From assembly GCF_016127315.1 (NCBI RefSeq), contig NZ_CP065997.1, forward strand, positions 3,906,001-3,970,000: DNA of 64,000 nt, read 5' to 3'. Position numbers and translations under genes: made by a program. This document shows positions 1-10,800 of this stretch, piece by piece. A model generated the notes under the pieces. The model was not told the origin of the DNA. It did no database searches and saw only the letters and a list, made by a program, of their open reading frames with translations. Numbering within the stretch: the stretch's first letter is position 1; each line of letters starts with the position of its first letter. Origin of the DNA: Achromobacter deleyi (GTDB lineage Bacteria; Pseudomonadota; Gammaproteobacteria; Burkholderiales; Burkholderiaceae_B).

Positions 1-1
1 C

Positions 2-142
2 GACGAGGCGCTGGCCGGGGTGCTGTCCGGGCTCATCATGGATGTGCCGCCGCCGGCCGACCTGCCGCAGCCGGTGACCATCGTGCTGGCGCCGCGGCCC
101 GACCCGCGCGCCGATTGCCGCCTGGCCGGCGCCGCGAGCTGA
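2..142 (+). CDS. C-terminal end of a TonB-like protein (partial)
   Basis: The reading frame is open from the window edge and stops 5 bases before the start of the sigma factor gene. The 46 visible residues contain a PPPADLPQPVTIVL segment. That segment resembles the last strand of TonB C-terminal domains, where a PPP turn and a PQPVTI strand are common. A TonB-like role fits the location, because the island also carries ExbB, ExbD and another TonB further on. The fragment does not end in a C-terminal aromatic residue, so it is not the tail of an outer-membrane barrel. An STN-domain protein is an alternative. Too little is visible to be sure. Confidence 0.4.
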   Translation, partial: DEALAGVLSGLIMDVPPPADLPQPVTIVLAPRPDPRADCRLAGAAS

Positions 143-147
143 GCCGC

Positions 148-690
148 ATGTCCATGACCGGCGACGCCCTGCGCAACCTGTTCCTGTCCAAGTACCAGGA
201 ATTCCGCAAGCGCCTGCGCATCCGGCTGGGGTCGGAAGACCTGGCCAACGACGCCATGCAGGAAGCCTGGCTGCGGGTCGACAGCCTGGCCGAGACCGCG
301 CCGGTGGAGTATCCGGCCGCCTATCTCTTCAAGATCGCCTCGAACATCGCCGAGGACCAGCGGCGCGCCAATGCCCGCCTCCTGTCGATGGCCGATATCG
401 AGGAGCTGTACGACATGGCCGACGAGGCCGCCGGCCCGGCCCAGGTGGCCGAGGGCCGCGAGCAGCTGGAGGCGCTGGAGGCGGCGCTGGCCGAACTGCC
501 GCGGCGGCGCCAGGCGATCGTGATCGCGGCGCGGGTCGACGAGGTGCCGCACCGCGAGATCGCCGAGCGTTTCGGCATTTCGGTGCGGACCGTGGAAAAG
601 GAATTGCGCGCGGGGCTGGAGCACTGTTGCGAGAAATTGGAAAAAAAGTATGTCCAGCGCTACGGTCCCCAGGCCCGGGAAACGTCTTAG
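148..690 (+). CDS. ECF (FecI-like) RNA polymerase sigma factor
   Basis: This 180-residue protein has the two-domain layout of extracytoplasmic-function sigma factors. Region 2 is near residues 10-50 (a DLANDAMQEAWLRV segment) and region 4 near residues 110-160 (LPRRRQAIVIAARVDEVPH followed by a helix-turn-helix, REIAERFGISVRTVEKEL). The ATG at 148 is preferred over an in-frame TTG at 115, which would overlap the upstream gene. A FecR-type anti-sigma gene follows at once, the usual FecI/FecR pairing for cell-surface signalling. Its likely targets are the tpsA and tpsB promoters, which share a motif in this window. The target assignment is inference from position and motif. Confidence 0.9.
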   Translation: MSMTGDALRNLFLSKYQEFRKRLRIRLGSEDLANDAMQEAWLRVDSLAETAPVEYPAAYLFKIASNIAEDQRRANARLLSMADIEELYDMADEAAGPAQVAEGREQLEALEAALAELPRRRQAIVIAARVDEVPHREIAERFGISVRTVEKELRAGLEHCCEKLEKKYVQRYGPQARETS

Positions 691-694
691 CATC

Positions 695-1660
695 ATGACG
701 ACCCTTTTCAGACGCTCCCGCCCCGGCGGCGACCCCGCTGCCGCGCTCAAGCGCGAGGCCCAGGCGTGGGTCGTGCGGCTGGCCTCGGGCCAGGCCAGCG
801 TGGCCGATGGCGAGGCTTTTCGCCGCTGGTGCGGGCAGAGCGCCGAGCACGCCCGCGTCTTCAAGGAAACGCGCGGCGCCTGGCAGCAGCTGGCGCCGGC
901 GGCGCGCCAGGCGCAGGCCGCGCAGGCGCGCCGCGCCCGCGTCACGCGGCCGGCGCGGCGCGCGTTCCTGGGCGGCGCGGTGGCGGCCTGCGGCGCGTGG
1001 CTGGCGTTCAAGCCGCCGCTGGGCCTGTGGCCGGCGGTGGATGAACTGACCGCCGACGTCCGCAGCGGCACGGGCGAGCAGCGCCGCGTGGCGCTGGCGG
1101 GCGACGCCAGCGTGCAGCTGAACACCCAGACCCGCATCAACCTGTCGCGCAGCGGCCAGGCGCAGCAGATCGACCTGCTGGCCGGCGAGGTCGAGCTGCT
1201 GACGGCCGGCCAGCCGGTCAGCCTGACGGCGGGCGCGGGCCGTGTCAGCGCCACGTCGGGGTGCGTCAACGTGCGCTACACCGATGGCCAGGTGCGCGTG
1301 ACCTGCCTGGAAGGCAGCGCCCGCGTCACCTTGCGCCAGGAGTCGGTGGAATTGACCGCGGCGCAGCAGGTGGTGCTGGGCGCCGGCGGCGCCAGCGGGC
1401 CGCGGCGGGTGGACCCCGACCAGGTCACGGCCTGGCGCCGCGGCGTGCTGGAATTCAACAACGTGCCGCTGGCGCAGGTGGTCGACGAGATCAACCGCTA
1501 TCGCCCCGGCCGCATCGTGCTGGTGAGCGACCGGCTGGCGGGCAGCCTGGTGCAGGCGCGCTTTTCGCTGGACCAGCTGGCCGATGCCGCGCTATTGATC
1601 CGCGATGCCTACGGCGCCCAGGTCACGTCGCTGCCCGGCGGCATCGTGTTGCTGACCTGA
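695..1660 (+). CDS. FecR-type anti-sigma factor (transmembrane regulator)
   Basis: This 321-residue protein has FecR layout. The cytoplasmic N-terminal sigma-binding part (about residues 15-65) contains AWVVRLASGQASVADGEAFRRW. One transmembrane helix lies near residues 89-107, followed by a periplasmic FecR domain and a C-terminal STN/DUF4974-like segment (VLEFNNVPLAQVVDEINRY). The start at 695 lies 4 bases after the sigma stop. An alternative ATG at 650 would overlap the sigma gene. It should hold the sigma factor inactive until an envelope signal arrives. In known systems the signal comes through a TonB-dependent receptor, but no such receptor gene is visible in the window. Confidence 0.88.
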   Translation: MTTLFRRSRPGGDPAAALKREAQAWVVRLASGQASVADGEAFRRWCGQSAEHARVFKETRGAWQQLAPAARQAQAAQARRARVTRPARRAFLGGAVAACGAWLAFKPPLGLWPAVDELTADVRSGTGEQRRVALAGDASVQLNTQTRINLSRSGQAQQIDLLAGEVELLTAGQPVSLTAGAGRVSATSGCVNVRYTDGQVRVTCLEGSARVTLRQESVELTAAQQVVLGAGGASGPRRVDPDQVTAWRRGVLEFNNVPLAQVVDEINRYRPGRIVLVSDRLAGSLVQARFSLDQLADAALLIRDAYGAQVTSLPGGIVLLT

Positions 1661-1700
1661 ACGCCGCCACGCGCGGCGCGGATCGTCCAAAACGTGAAAT

Positions 1701-1749
1701 ATGAATTTTTTGTGAAAAGGCGCAGTCGATGACGCTTGAAGCGGTCTAG
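1701..1749 (+). promoter_or_regulatory. Putative ECF promoter of tpsA, shared motif copy 1
   Basis: An AT-rich block starting ATGAATTTTT (1701) is followed by CGCAGTC at 1721 and GTCTAG at 1744. The stretch before tpsB has the same three blocks at identical distances (20 and 23 bases between block starts). A 16-base gap separates CGCAGTC from GTCTAG, which suits an ECF -35/-10 pair. The AT-rich block may be an UP element or operator. This leaves a tpsA leader of about 100 bases. The function is inferred from the shared motif. Confidence 0.65.
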
Positions 1750-1852
1750 GCACCCATGCGCAGAACTGCCCGGTCCGCGTCGCCGTTTTTTCCCGGCGTA
1801 CCGGTCCTGGCGCTGCAGATGCCAGATCCGATTCCACGAAGGAAAAGCCGTC

Positions 1853-4800
1853 ATGCCCAGCCGTAATCACGCCCTCGTTTCCCGCAGTCCCCAGCGGCGT
1901 TCGCGCCGTCCCGCCTGGCGCCTGGCGCCGCTGACCCAGGCGTTGGCGGTGTTGCTGGTGGCGGGCGGCTGGAGCGGCGCGGCGCAGGCCCAGGCGCGGG
2001 CCTTCAGCCCCGGCTGGTTCGCCGACAAGAACGCGGTGCAGTCCACCGCGCAACGCACCGGTCGCATGCCGGATGGCTCGCTGGCCGGCATCGGCAACAC
2101 GGCCCGCCAGCAGGCGCAGTCGCGCCAGCAACTGCAGCGCTCGCTGGACAACCTGAACCGCACCGCGGCGGCGGTGGCCGCGCAGCAAGCGGCGCAGGCG
2201 GCGGCCCGCGCGGCCGCGGCGGCCAACGGGGGCGGCGTGCCGGACGGCCTGGCGCCCGGCGGCCTGTGGATCGCCGAGGGCGCGCAGGCCAAGTGGGACG
2301 GCGCGAACAAACCCACCGCTGGCACCGAAGGCGGGCGCCAGCTGGTGACCATCGAGCAGACGCAGTCGCGCGCCATCCTGAACTGGGACACGTTCAACAT
2401 CGGCCGCAATACCACGCTGCAGTTCAAGCAGGGCGCGGACGACGCGGTGCTGAACCGGGTGGTGGGCGCGTCGGCCAAACCCAGTCAGATCCAGGGCGCG
2501 ATCAAGGCCGACGGCACGGTGCTGGTGGTGAACCAGAACGGCGTGATCTTCAGCGGCACCAGCCAGGTCAACGCGCGCAACCTGGTGGTCGCGGCCGCCA
2601 CCATGAGCGACGCGCAGTTCCGCGAGCGCGGCATCTACGCCAACGCCGACGGCACCATCGCCACCTTCCAGGACGCGCTCGGCAAAATCGAGGTGCAGCC
2701 CGGCGCGCGCCTGGCCACCGCCACGCCCGGCAGCGCCACGCGCGGCGGCGGCTACGTGCTGCTGGCCGGCAAGGAAGTGCTCAACGCCGGCGAGATCAGC
2801 ACGCCGCAGGGCCAGGCGCTGCTGGCCGCGGGCGACAGTTTCATCATCCGCCGTGGCCAGGGTTCGGACAGCAATGTCGCGTCCACCACCCGCGGCAACG
2901 AGGTGCAGGCGGCCGGCGACGGCCTGGCGCGCAACACCGGCCTGATCCAGGCGCCGCAAGGCGATATCACCCTGGCCGCGCGGCGCGTGGAGCAGGCCGG
3001 CGTGCTGGTCTCGACCACGTCGGTGGATGCGCGCGGCACCATCCACCTGGACGCGCGCGGCACGGGCGCGGCCGTGACGCTGGCGGAAAGCGCGGTCAGC
3101 GCCATCCTGGTGGACGCCAGCCTGACCACCGCGCTGGACGGCCAGCGCGGCAGCTTGCTGCAACCCGTCGTGGGCGGCAATACCGCCCTGGTGTTGGGCG
3201 ACGAATTCCGCCGCGACCTGTCGCTGCTGCGCATCAGCAGCCAGGGCACCGTGGATTTCCAGGGCGGCTCGCTGTCGCTGGCCACCGGCGGCCAGGTGGC
3301 GGTGAAGGCCGACGGCCGCGCGCTGGTGCGCGACGGCGCGCGCATCGACGTGGGCGGCGCGGTCGGCGTGATCGTGTCGATGGAGTCCAACAACCTCAAG
3401 ATCAACCTGCAGGGCAACGAGCAGCGCGATGCGCCGGTCAACCGCGACAGCAAGCTGCTGAACAACAGCGAGGTGTGGCTCGACCGGCGCGACCTGGTGC
3501 GCCTGGCGGCGGGCAGCGGCGGCAACGACGCCGACCGCTGGTACACCGCCGGCGGCCTGCTGGAAGTGGGCGGTTACCTGGGCACGCTGGGCGTGCCGGT
3601 GAGCCATTGGCTGGCGCAGGGCGGCGTGGTGCGCTTCGATGGCGCCGAGGTAGTGACGCAGGCCGGCTCGGCCATCAACCTGTCGGGCGGCACGCTCGAC
3701 GTGCAGAGCGGCGAGATCCGCCAGAGCTGGCTGCGCGGCGAGGACGGCCGCCTGTACCTGGCCGACCGCGCGCCGGGCGACCTGCTCTACAGCGGCCTGT
3801 ACCGGGGCTACGAGGCGGTGTCGCGGCGCTGGGGCGAGAACGCCACGCGGCGCTTCTACAACCCGTTGATCGCGCCGCCGACTCGCTACGAATCGGGCTA
3901 TACCGTGGGTCGCGACGCCGGCACGCTGGTGATATCGACCCGCAACGCGGTGCTGGACGGCGACCTGATCAGCGACACCTACCAGGGCGACCGCCAGACG
4001 CGCGCGCCGGTGGCCGGCCAGGACGGCTACAGCCAGTCGCACCGCAACGCGGCGCGCGCGGCGCAGTTCGTGGTGGGCAGCTACAAGCCGTACTACGACA
4101 CCGCCGGCAATTTCCTGCGCTACCAGCTGGGCGCCACCGGCACGGCCGCCGAGGTGGCGGTGGGCAAGGGCCTGGGGCAGCGTTCCGCGGGCCTGGATCT
4201 GACCGACGCGCTGCCCGCCGACCTGCGCGGCAAGCTGACCCTGGATGCCGATCGCCTGAACGGCTTCGGCCTGGGCGCGATCCGCCTGGCCGCCGGCCGC
4301 GGCATCAGCGTGGACGCCACCTTGCGCAGCGCCGATGGCGGCGAGATCACGCTGTATGCGCCCACCATCGACATCAACGCCGATCTGGTCAGCCGTGGCG
4401 GCCTGATCCAGGCGGGCAATACGCTGCGCCAGCCGAGCGAAACCGGCCGCCTCGAAGAGGTCACGTTGCCGCCGGCCAATGGCGCCAAGGCCGCGCTGCG
4501 CGTGGCGGGCGGTGTCGTGCTCGATACGCGCGGCCTGTGGAGCAATCTGAAGCAGGATCCGGCCGCGCAGCGCGGCCTGGCGGTCATCGATGGCGGCCGC
4601 GTGTCGCTGCGCGGCACCGGCGACGTGACGCTGGCGGCGGGCAGCCTGATCGATGTGTCGTCGGGCGCGGCGCTGCTGACCAGCGGCGCGGTGCAGGGCG
4701 GGCGCGGCGGCAGCGTGACGCTGGAGGCCAATGCGGTCAGCACGCAGCCCGAGTCGGGCGGCAAGGTGTCGCTGGCCGGCGTGGTGCGCGGCTATGGCGT

Positions 4801-7800
4801 CAATGGCGGCGGCGCCCTGAGCATCGCCAGCGGCGGCAGCCTGGTCCTGGGCGGTCCGGCCGATGGCCTGCCGGTCAATGTCGTGCGGCTGGATCCGTCC
4901 TTGTTCCAGGCCGGCTTCGCCAGCTATGACATCAACGGCCATGGCGGCCTGCGGGTCGCCGAGGGCGTGAATCTCGACGTTGCCATGCCGGTATGGCGCA
5001 TGCGGCGTGAAACCGGCGCGCTGCCGCTGACGGGCGCCGATCCGGCCGAGGCCCTGCTGCTGTGGACGCCGCCGCTGTACGCGGAAGATCCCAAGCGCGG
5101 CAAGCTGACCCAGCGCGGCGGCGCCAGCCTGGCCCTGCGCTCGGACCGCGCGACCGTCGGCGGCGTGCTCGAGATCGGCGAAGGCGGGCGGGTCACGGTG
5201 GACCCGGGCCAGTCGATTCGCCTTGTCGGCGGCGACCAGATCACCGTGCTGGGGCGCCTGGTGGCGCCAGGCGGCCTGATCTCGATCCTGGATACGCGGG
5301 TGGATTCGCAGCAGAACTACACCCCCAAGGCCAACGGCCGTTCGGTGTGGATCGGCGAGCGCGCGGTGCTGGACGTGGCCGGCGACAGCCACGTCGCGCT
5401 GGCCACCGACGGCCGCCGCTACGGCGTGGCGCGCGCCGGCGGCAATATCGAGATCGGCGGCATGCTGGACTGGGAGGTCGACGCCTACGCCCCGCGCCGT
5501 CCGATGGACCGGCACCTGATCCTGCGTCCCGGCTCGCTGCTGGACGCATCCGGGGCGCAGGCGCTGGTGGACCTGCCCGGGCGCGGCGCCACGCTGCTGG
5601 CCTACAACGGCGGCAGCATCGTGCTGGCGTCGGCCAACAGCCTGTACCTGGACGGCGACCTGCGCGCCACGGCGGGCGGAGCGGGCGCGGTGGGTGGCAC
5701 CCTGGGCGTGGCGCTGTCGCCCGCCTTCTATCTGAGAAACCTGGCCGAGGCCGAGGTGCTGACGCCGCGCGTCCTGACCTTGTCGCAGCAGCGGGGCGCT
5801 TCGCTGCTGCCCGCCGGCCTGCGTCCGGGCGAAGTCGGCGGCAACCTGCGCTATGGCGTCGGCGGCCTGGGCGTGGACCAGGTCCAGGCCGGCGGCTTCG
5901 GTAACCTGGCGCTGTTCGCGTCGATGCGGGTCGAGAACAGCCTGACGCTCGCCATGCCGCAGAGCCTGCGCCTGTCGGGCCCGCTGATGCTGGGCCAGAA
6001 CGCGCCCGCGGGCAGCCTGGTGCAGCTGTCGGCCCCGTACATGTTCGTGAATCACGCGGCCTATGCGCCGCCGCTGGGATCCGACAGCGTGGTGCAAGTC
6101 GGCGTGGTGATGCCGGAGTGGCTCAAGCGCGGGCATCGCCTGGTGCTGGACGCCGGCATGATGGATCTGCGCGGCATGCGCGACTTGCTCAGCTTCGATG
6201 ATGTCCAGGTCAACCTGACCGGCGACCTGCGCCTGACAGGCGTGTCCATGGGCCAGGACTTCAATGGCAATACGCTGCTGGCCGCGCCCAACCGCCTGAC
6301 CATCACCGCGGCCCAGATCTACCCCACCACCCGCGGCGGCGGCGGGATTGCCGCGGGCGAATACTACGGGCAGGGCGGCGGCGGCGCGGTGAAGAATCCG
6401 GATGCGGTGCTGACGATCCGGCGCGCCACGGAGGGCATGCCCGACATGCCGTATTCCGCCTTCGGCGCGGTGACCTTGTCGGGGCCCAATATCATCCAGG
6501 GCGGGGTGGTGCGCGCGCCGCTCGGCTCGATTCTGTTCATGGGGCCCGAAGGCGCGCCGTCCAGCGTGCGCTTCCTGGCCGGCAGCGTGACGTCGATCAG
6601 CGGCCAGGGGGTGGTAATGCCGTATGGCGGCACCACCGACGGCATCAAGTACCTGTACGGCGGGCAGGAGATCCGGACCAGCGGCGTGGGCGGCAATGAC
6701 ACGAACGGCGCGCCATCCCGCATGATCCAGATCAACATGAAATCCGTCGTGGCCGAGGCCGGCTCGCTGCTGGACCTGTCCGGCGGCGGCGAACTGACCG
6801 GCGCCGCGTTCGTGCGCGGACGTGGCGGCTCGGTGGACGTGCTCAAGTACGCCATGGCGGACGCCAATCCCGGCTTCGGTTTCAGCAAGTCCGGCAATGC
6901 CGTCTATGCCATCGTGCCCGGCTTCGGCGGCGACTATGCGCCGGCCACGAAAGACGCCGCCATGCCTGCGTACGGCCAGCGCGTCACCATCGGCGCCGGC
7001 GTGCCGGGGTTGCCGCCCGGCACTTACACGCTGTTGCCCGCCAATTTCGCCATGCTGCCGGGCGCGTTCCGCGTCGAGGCCTTTGCTCCGGGCGTGTTCG
7101 ACGCCGCGCAGGCCGCGCCGACCCGCGGCGGCTCCTGGGTGACCACGGGCCGGATGACGGCGCCGGGCGTCAACCCGGGCGCGGTGCTCGCCAGTCAGCT
7201 GCTGGTGACGCCGGGCGACGTGGTACGGCGCCATGCGCAATACAACGAGACCTCGTACAACGCTTTCCTGGTGGCGAACGCGGCGCGCACCGGCACGCCG
7301 TTGCCGATGCTGCCGGCCGACGCGGGCATGCTGCGCCTGAAGCTGACGCCGGGCGCGGGCCGCGAAGGCACGCCGGCCCTGTCGTTCGGCGGCGTGGCGC
7401 GCTTCTCCGCGGCGCCGGGCAGCACCGGCGCGGGCGGCACCCTGGCCGTGGACGTGCGCGGTGGCGGCCTGGAAATCCTGGGTCCGGGGCAGGCGCCGGC
7501 CCTGGCGGGCCCTGGCGTGGCCGTCTCCGCGGACGCGCTCAATGCCTTGCGTCCGGCCCGCATGGTGCTGGGGGGCGTGATAGGCGCCTCCACCCAGGCC
7601 GATTCGCTCGGCGCGATCAGCCTGGCCGGCGACGCCCAGCGCGTGCTGGTGCGCGGCGGCGCCAGCCTGTACGCGCCGGAGATCGCGCTGTTCTCGCCCC
7701 ACAACGGCAATATCACCATCGAGCAGGGGGCCGTCCTGTCCACCGTCGGGCTGGGGCCGGCGCCGCAGGACGCGCGTGGCGGCTACTACTATTCGGTCCA

Positions 7801-10800
7801 GTCCAACGGCGCGTTGGTCCTGTCCAATGGACTGGTCAACCTGCGACCGCCGACGCAAGACGGCCGCGTGGCCATCGACATCGGCGCCTGCGCGAGCGTC
7901 TGCTCGGGAACCACGCGCCTGGTGTCGGAAGGCACCCTGGGCGCGGCCACCAACGGCGCCTTCACCTTGCGCGACAACGTCGAGTACGGCACGCGCAACC
8001 TGATGCTGAGCGTGTCCGGCCTGAACCTGGGCTCGCCGCAGGCGCTGGCCCAGGCCGCAGCAGAAGGACAATTGCCGCCCGGACTGGCGCTGGACCAGGA
8101 TGCCCTGGCGCGGCTGCTGCGAGGCAATACGGCGCTGGGCGCGCCCGCGCTGGAAAGCCTGATCCTCAATGCCGCCGAATCCATCAACGTGTATGGCGCG
8201 GTGACGCTGGACACCCGCGCCGCGGCCGGTCCCTCGGCGTTGCGGCGCCTGGTGCTGGGCGCGCCGGCCGTGTATGGCTATGGCGCGGCGGGCGACACGG
8301 CGCGCATCAGTGCGTCGGAATTCGTCTGGGCCGGCTCGGTCAGGGCCACGACGGCCGGCAACGTGCCGTTGGGCTACGACCAGCCCGCGGCGCCGGGCGG
8401 CGCGGTGCTGGATCGCCTGGGCGACGGCAGCCTGACCATCGCGGCCGATGTCATCCGCTTCGACTACTCGCCCTACACGGTGCCGGCCTCGCTGGTGCCG
8501 GCCAACCGGCTGGCGCTGGGCTTTGCCGCGGTCAACCTGGAGGCCGCCCAGATGATCACGGGCGTGTCGACCGGCAGCCTGCACGTCTATCACAAGCAGA
8601 ACGGCTATGTGGCGCAAGAAGGCTGGCGCTACCAGGGCGGCGATCTGACGCTGCGCACGCCGCTATTGACCGGCGAGGCGGGCGCGACGCTGGCGTTGCG
8701 CGCCGGCGGCGCGCTGGCGCTGACGGGCACCGGCGCCGTGGCGCCCGCCCGCGACGTGCTGGGCGCCACGCTCGATCTGAAGGCGCAGCGCGTCACGCTG
8801 GATTCGACCGTGGCGCTGCCGTCGGGCAAGCTGACCGTCAAGGCCGATGGCGACATCACCTTGGGCGCCGGGGCGCGCATCGACCTGGCGGGACGCGCCT
8901 TCACGGCGTTTGATGCCACCCGCTACAGCTGGGGCGGCGACCTTGAACTCAATAGCGTGACGGGCAATATCACGCAGGCGGCCGGGTCGGTCATCGACCT
9001 GTCGGCGCGCAACCAGCGCGGCGGCCGCATGCAGGCCGTGGCGCTGGGCGCGGCCGGCGGCCACGTGGCGCTGGACGGCGTCATTCTGGGCGGGGCCAGC
9101 GGCGAGCACGACGCCGGCGGCACGCGCGTGCCCTATGACGGCGCCGAGATCACCCTGCGCGCGCAGACGCTGGCGGATTTCGCCGGCCTGAATCAACGGC
9201 TGAACCAGGGCGGCGTCACCGGCGCCCGCCGCTTCCAGCTCAAGCAGGGCGACCTGGTGGTGGGCGACGAGTTGCGGGCGCGCGTGGTCGAGATCAGCGT
9301 CGATGGCGGCAGCCTCACCATCAATGGCCGCATCGACGCCAGCGGCCGCCAGGTCGGCAGCATCCGCCTGGCGGCGCGTGACGACCTGCGCATCAACGGC
9401 CTGCTGGACACGCATGGCGCACGCCTGCGCCTGGACAGCTATGGCAAGGTGATCGACGCCGCCAACCGCGCCATCATCGAACTGACCTCGCGCGACGGTA
9501 CGCTGGCGCTGGACGCTGGCGCGCGCTTCGACCTGCGCGCCGGCACCGACGACCCCAGTCGCCTGGGCGGCCGCCAGCTCGGCACGCTCGACCTGAACGC
9601 CCGCCGCCTGGGCGGCGGCGGCGAGCGCGGCGCCATTGCCGGCTCCGGCGACGGCGCCAATGACGTGGCCATCCGCATCACGGGCACGCCGCAGATCCTG
9701 GGCGCCAAGACCGTCGCCGTGAACGCCTTCCGCCGCTACGACGACGCGCCGCTGGCGCCCAAGCCAGACGTCAGCGGCAAGACGCCGCAGCTGATCACGC
9801 AGGCCTACCTGGACGGCATCGACGGCGAGAGCGTGGCCTACATCAACGCCGCGCTCGGCAATGGCGCGCTGACCGCCCGCCTGGCGGCCCTGGGCCCGTA
9901 CCACCTGCGCCCCGGCGTCGAGATCGTCAGCGCCACGCCCGATGGCAACCTGACGGTGTCGGGCGACATCGACTTGTCGAACTACCGCTATGGCCCCAAT
10001 GCCAACCGCACGGTGGCCGCGCTGCGCGGCTACGGCGAGCCCGGCAAGCTGGTGCTGCGCGCCGGCGGCGACCTGGCCATCCACGGCAGCATCAACGACG
10101 GCTTCGCACCGCCGCCCGAGACGATCGACGACAGCGGCTGGAAGCTGGTCGAAGGGCGTTTCCTGGGCAATGGCCAGACGCCGTTCGGCGAGGATCTGGT
10201 GGTGCCCATCGATGGCGTTCAGCTGGAAGCGGGCACGGTGTTCCCGGCCGGCCGGGCGCTCAATTACGACCTGCCGGCGCAGGCCGCCACGCTGCCGGCC
10301 GGCACCGTGCTGCCGATGGCGGCGACGCTGAACGGCCCGCTGGCGCTGCCCGCCGGCCTGGTGCTGACCGGCGACCTGACGCTGGCCGACGGCCGCGTGC
10401 TGCGCGCCGGCTCGGTGCTGCAGGAGGCGCTGACGCTGGGCGCGGGCGCCCGCCTGGGCGTGGGCTTCACGCTGCGCAACGAGGCGGCGCTGCAGGCCTT
10501 CACCTGGCCCAAGGGCGTGGCGCTGCCGGCGGCGCTCAAGGCCAGCGCGCGCCTGGAGCTGGCGCGCGGTTCTTTGATCCCGTCGCAGACTTTCATCGAA
10601 CTGCCGGGCCATCAACCCATCAACCTGCGTCCCGTCGGCCCGGATGGCCGGCAGGGCCGCAACTGGGCCCTGGCGCCGATGCTGGGCGAAGGCGCCAGCG
10701 CCTGGAGCCTGATGGCGGTGGCGGGCGCCGACCTGACGGCGGCCGACATGGCGGCGCGCCGGCCGGACGGGCAGGGCGACATCATCCTGGCCGACACGCA

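Noticed and set aside
1592..8617. A 2341-codon open frame on the minus strand across tpsA
   Set aside because: It is antisense to a clear exoprotein and has low-complexity His/Arg/Gln/Ala composition from GC-rich codon shadowing. There is no start context or family motif.
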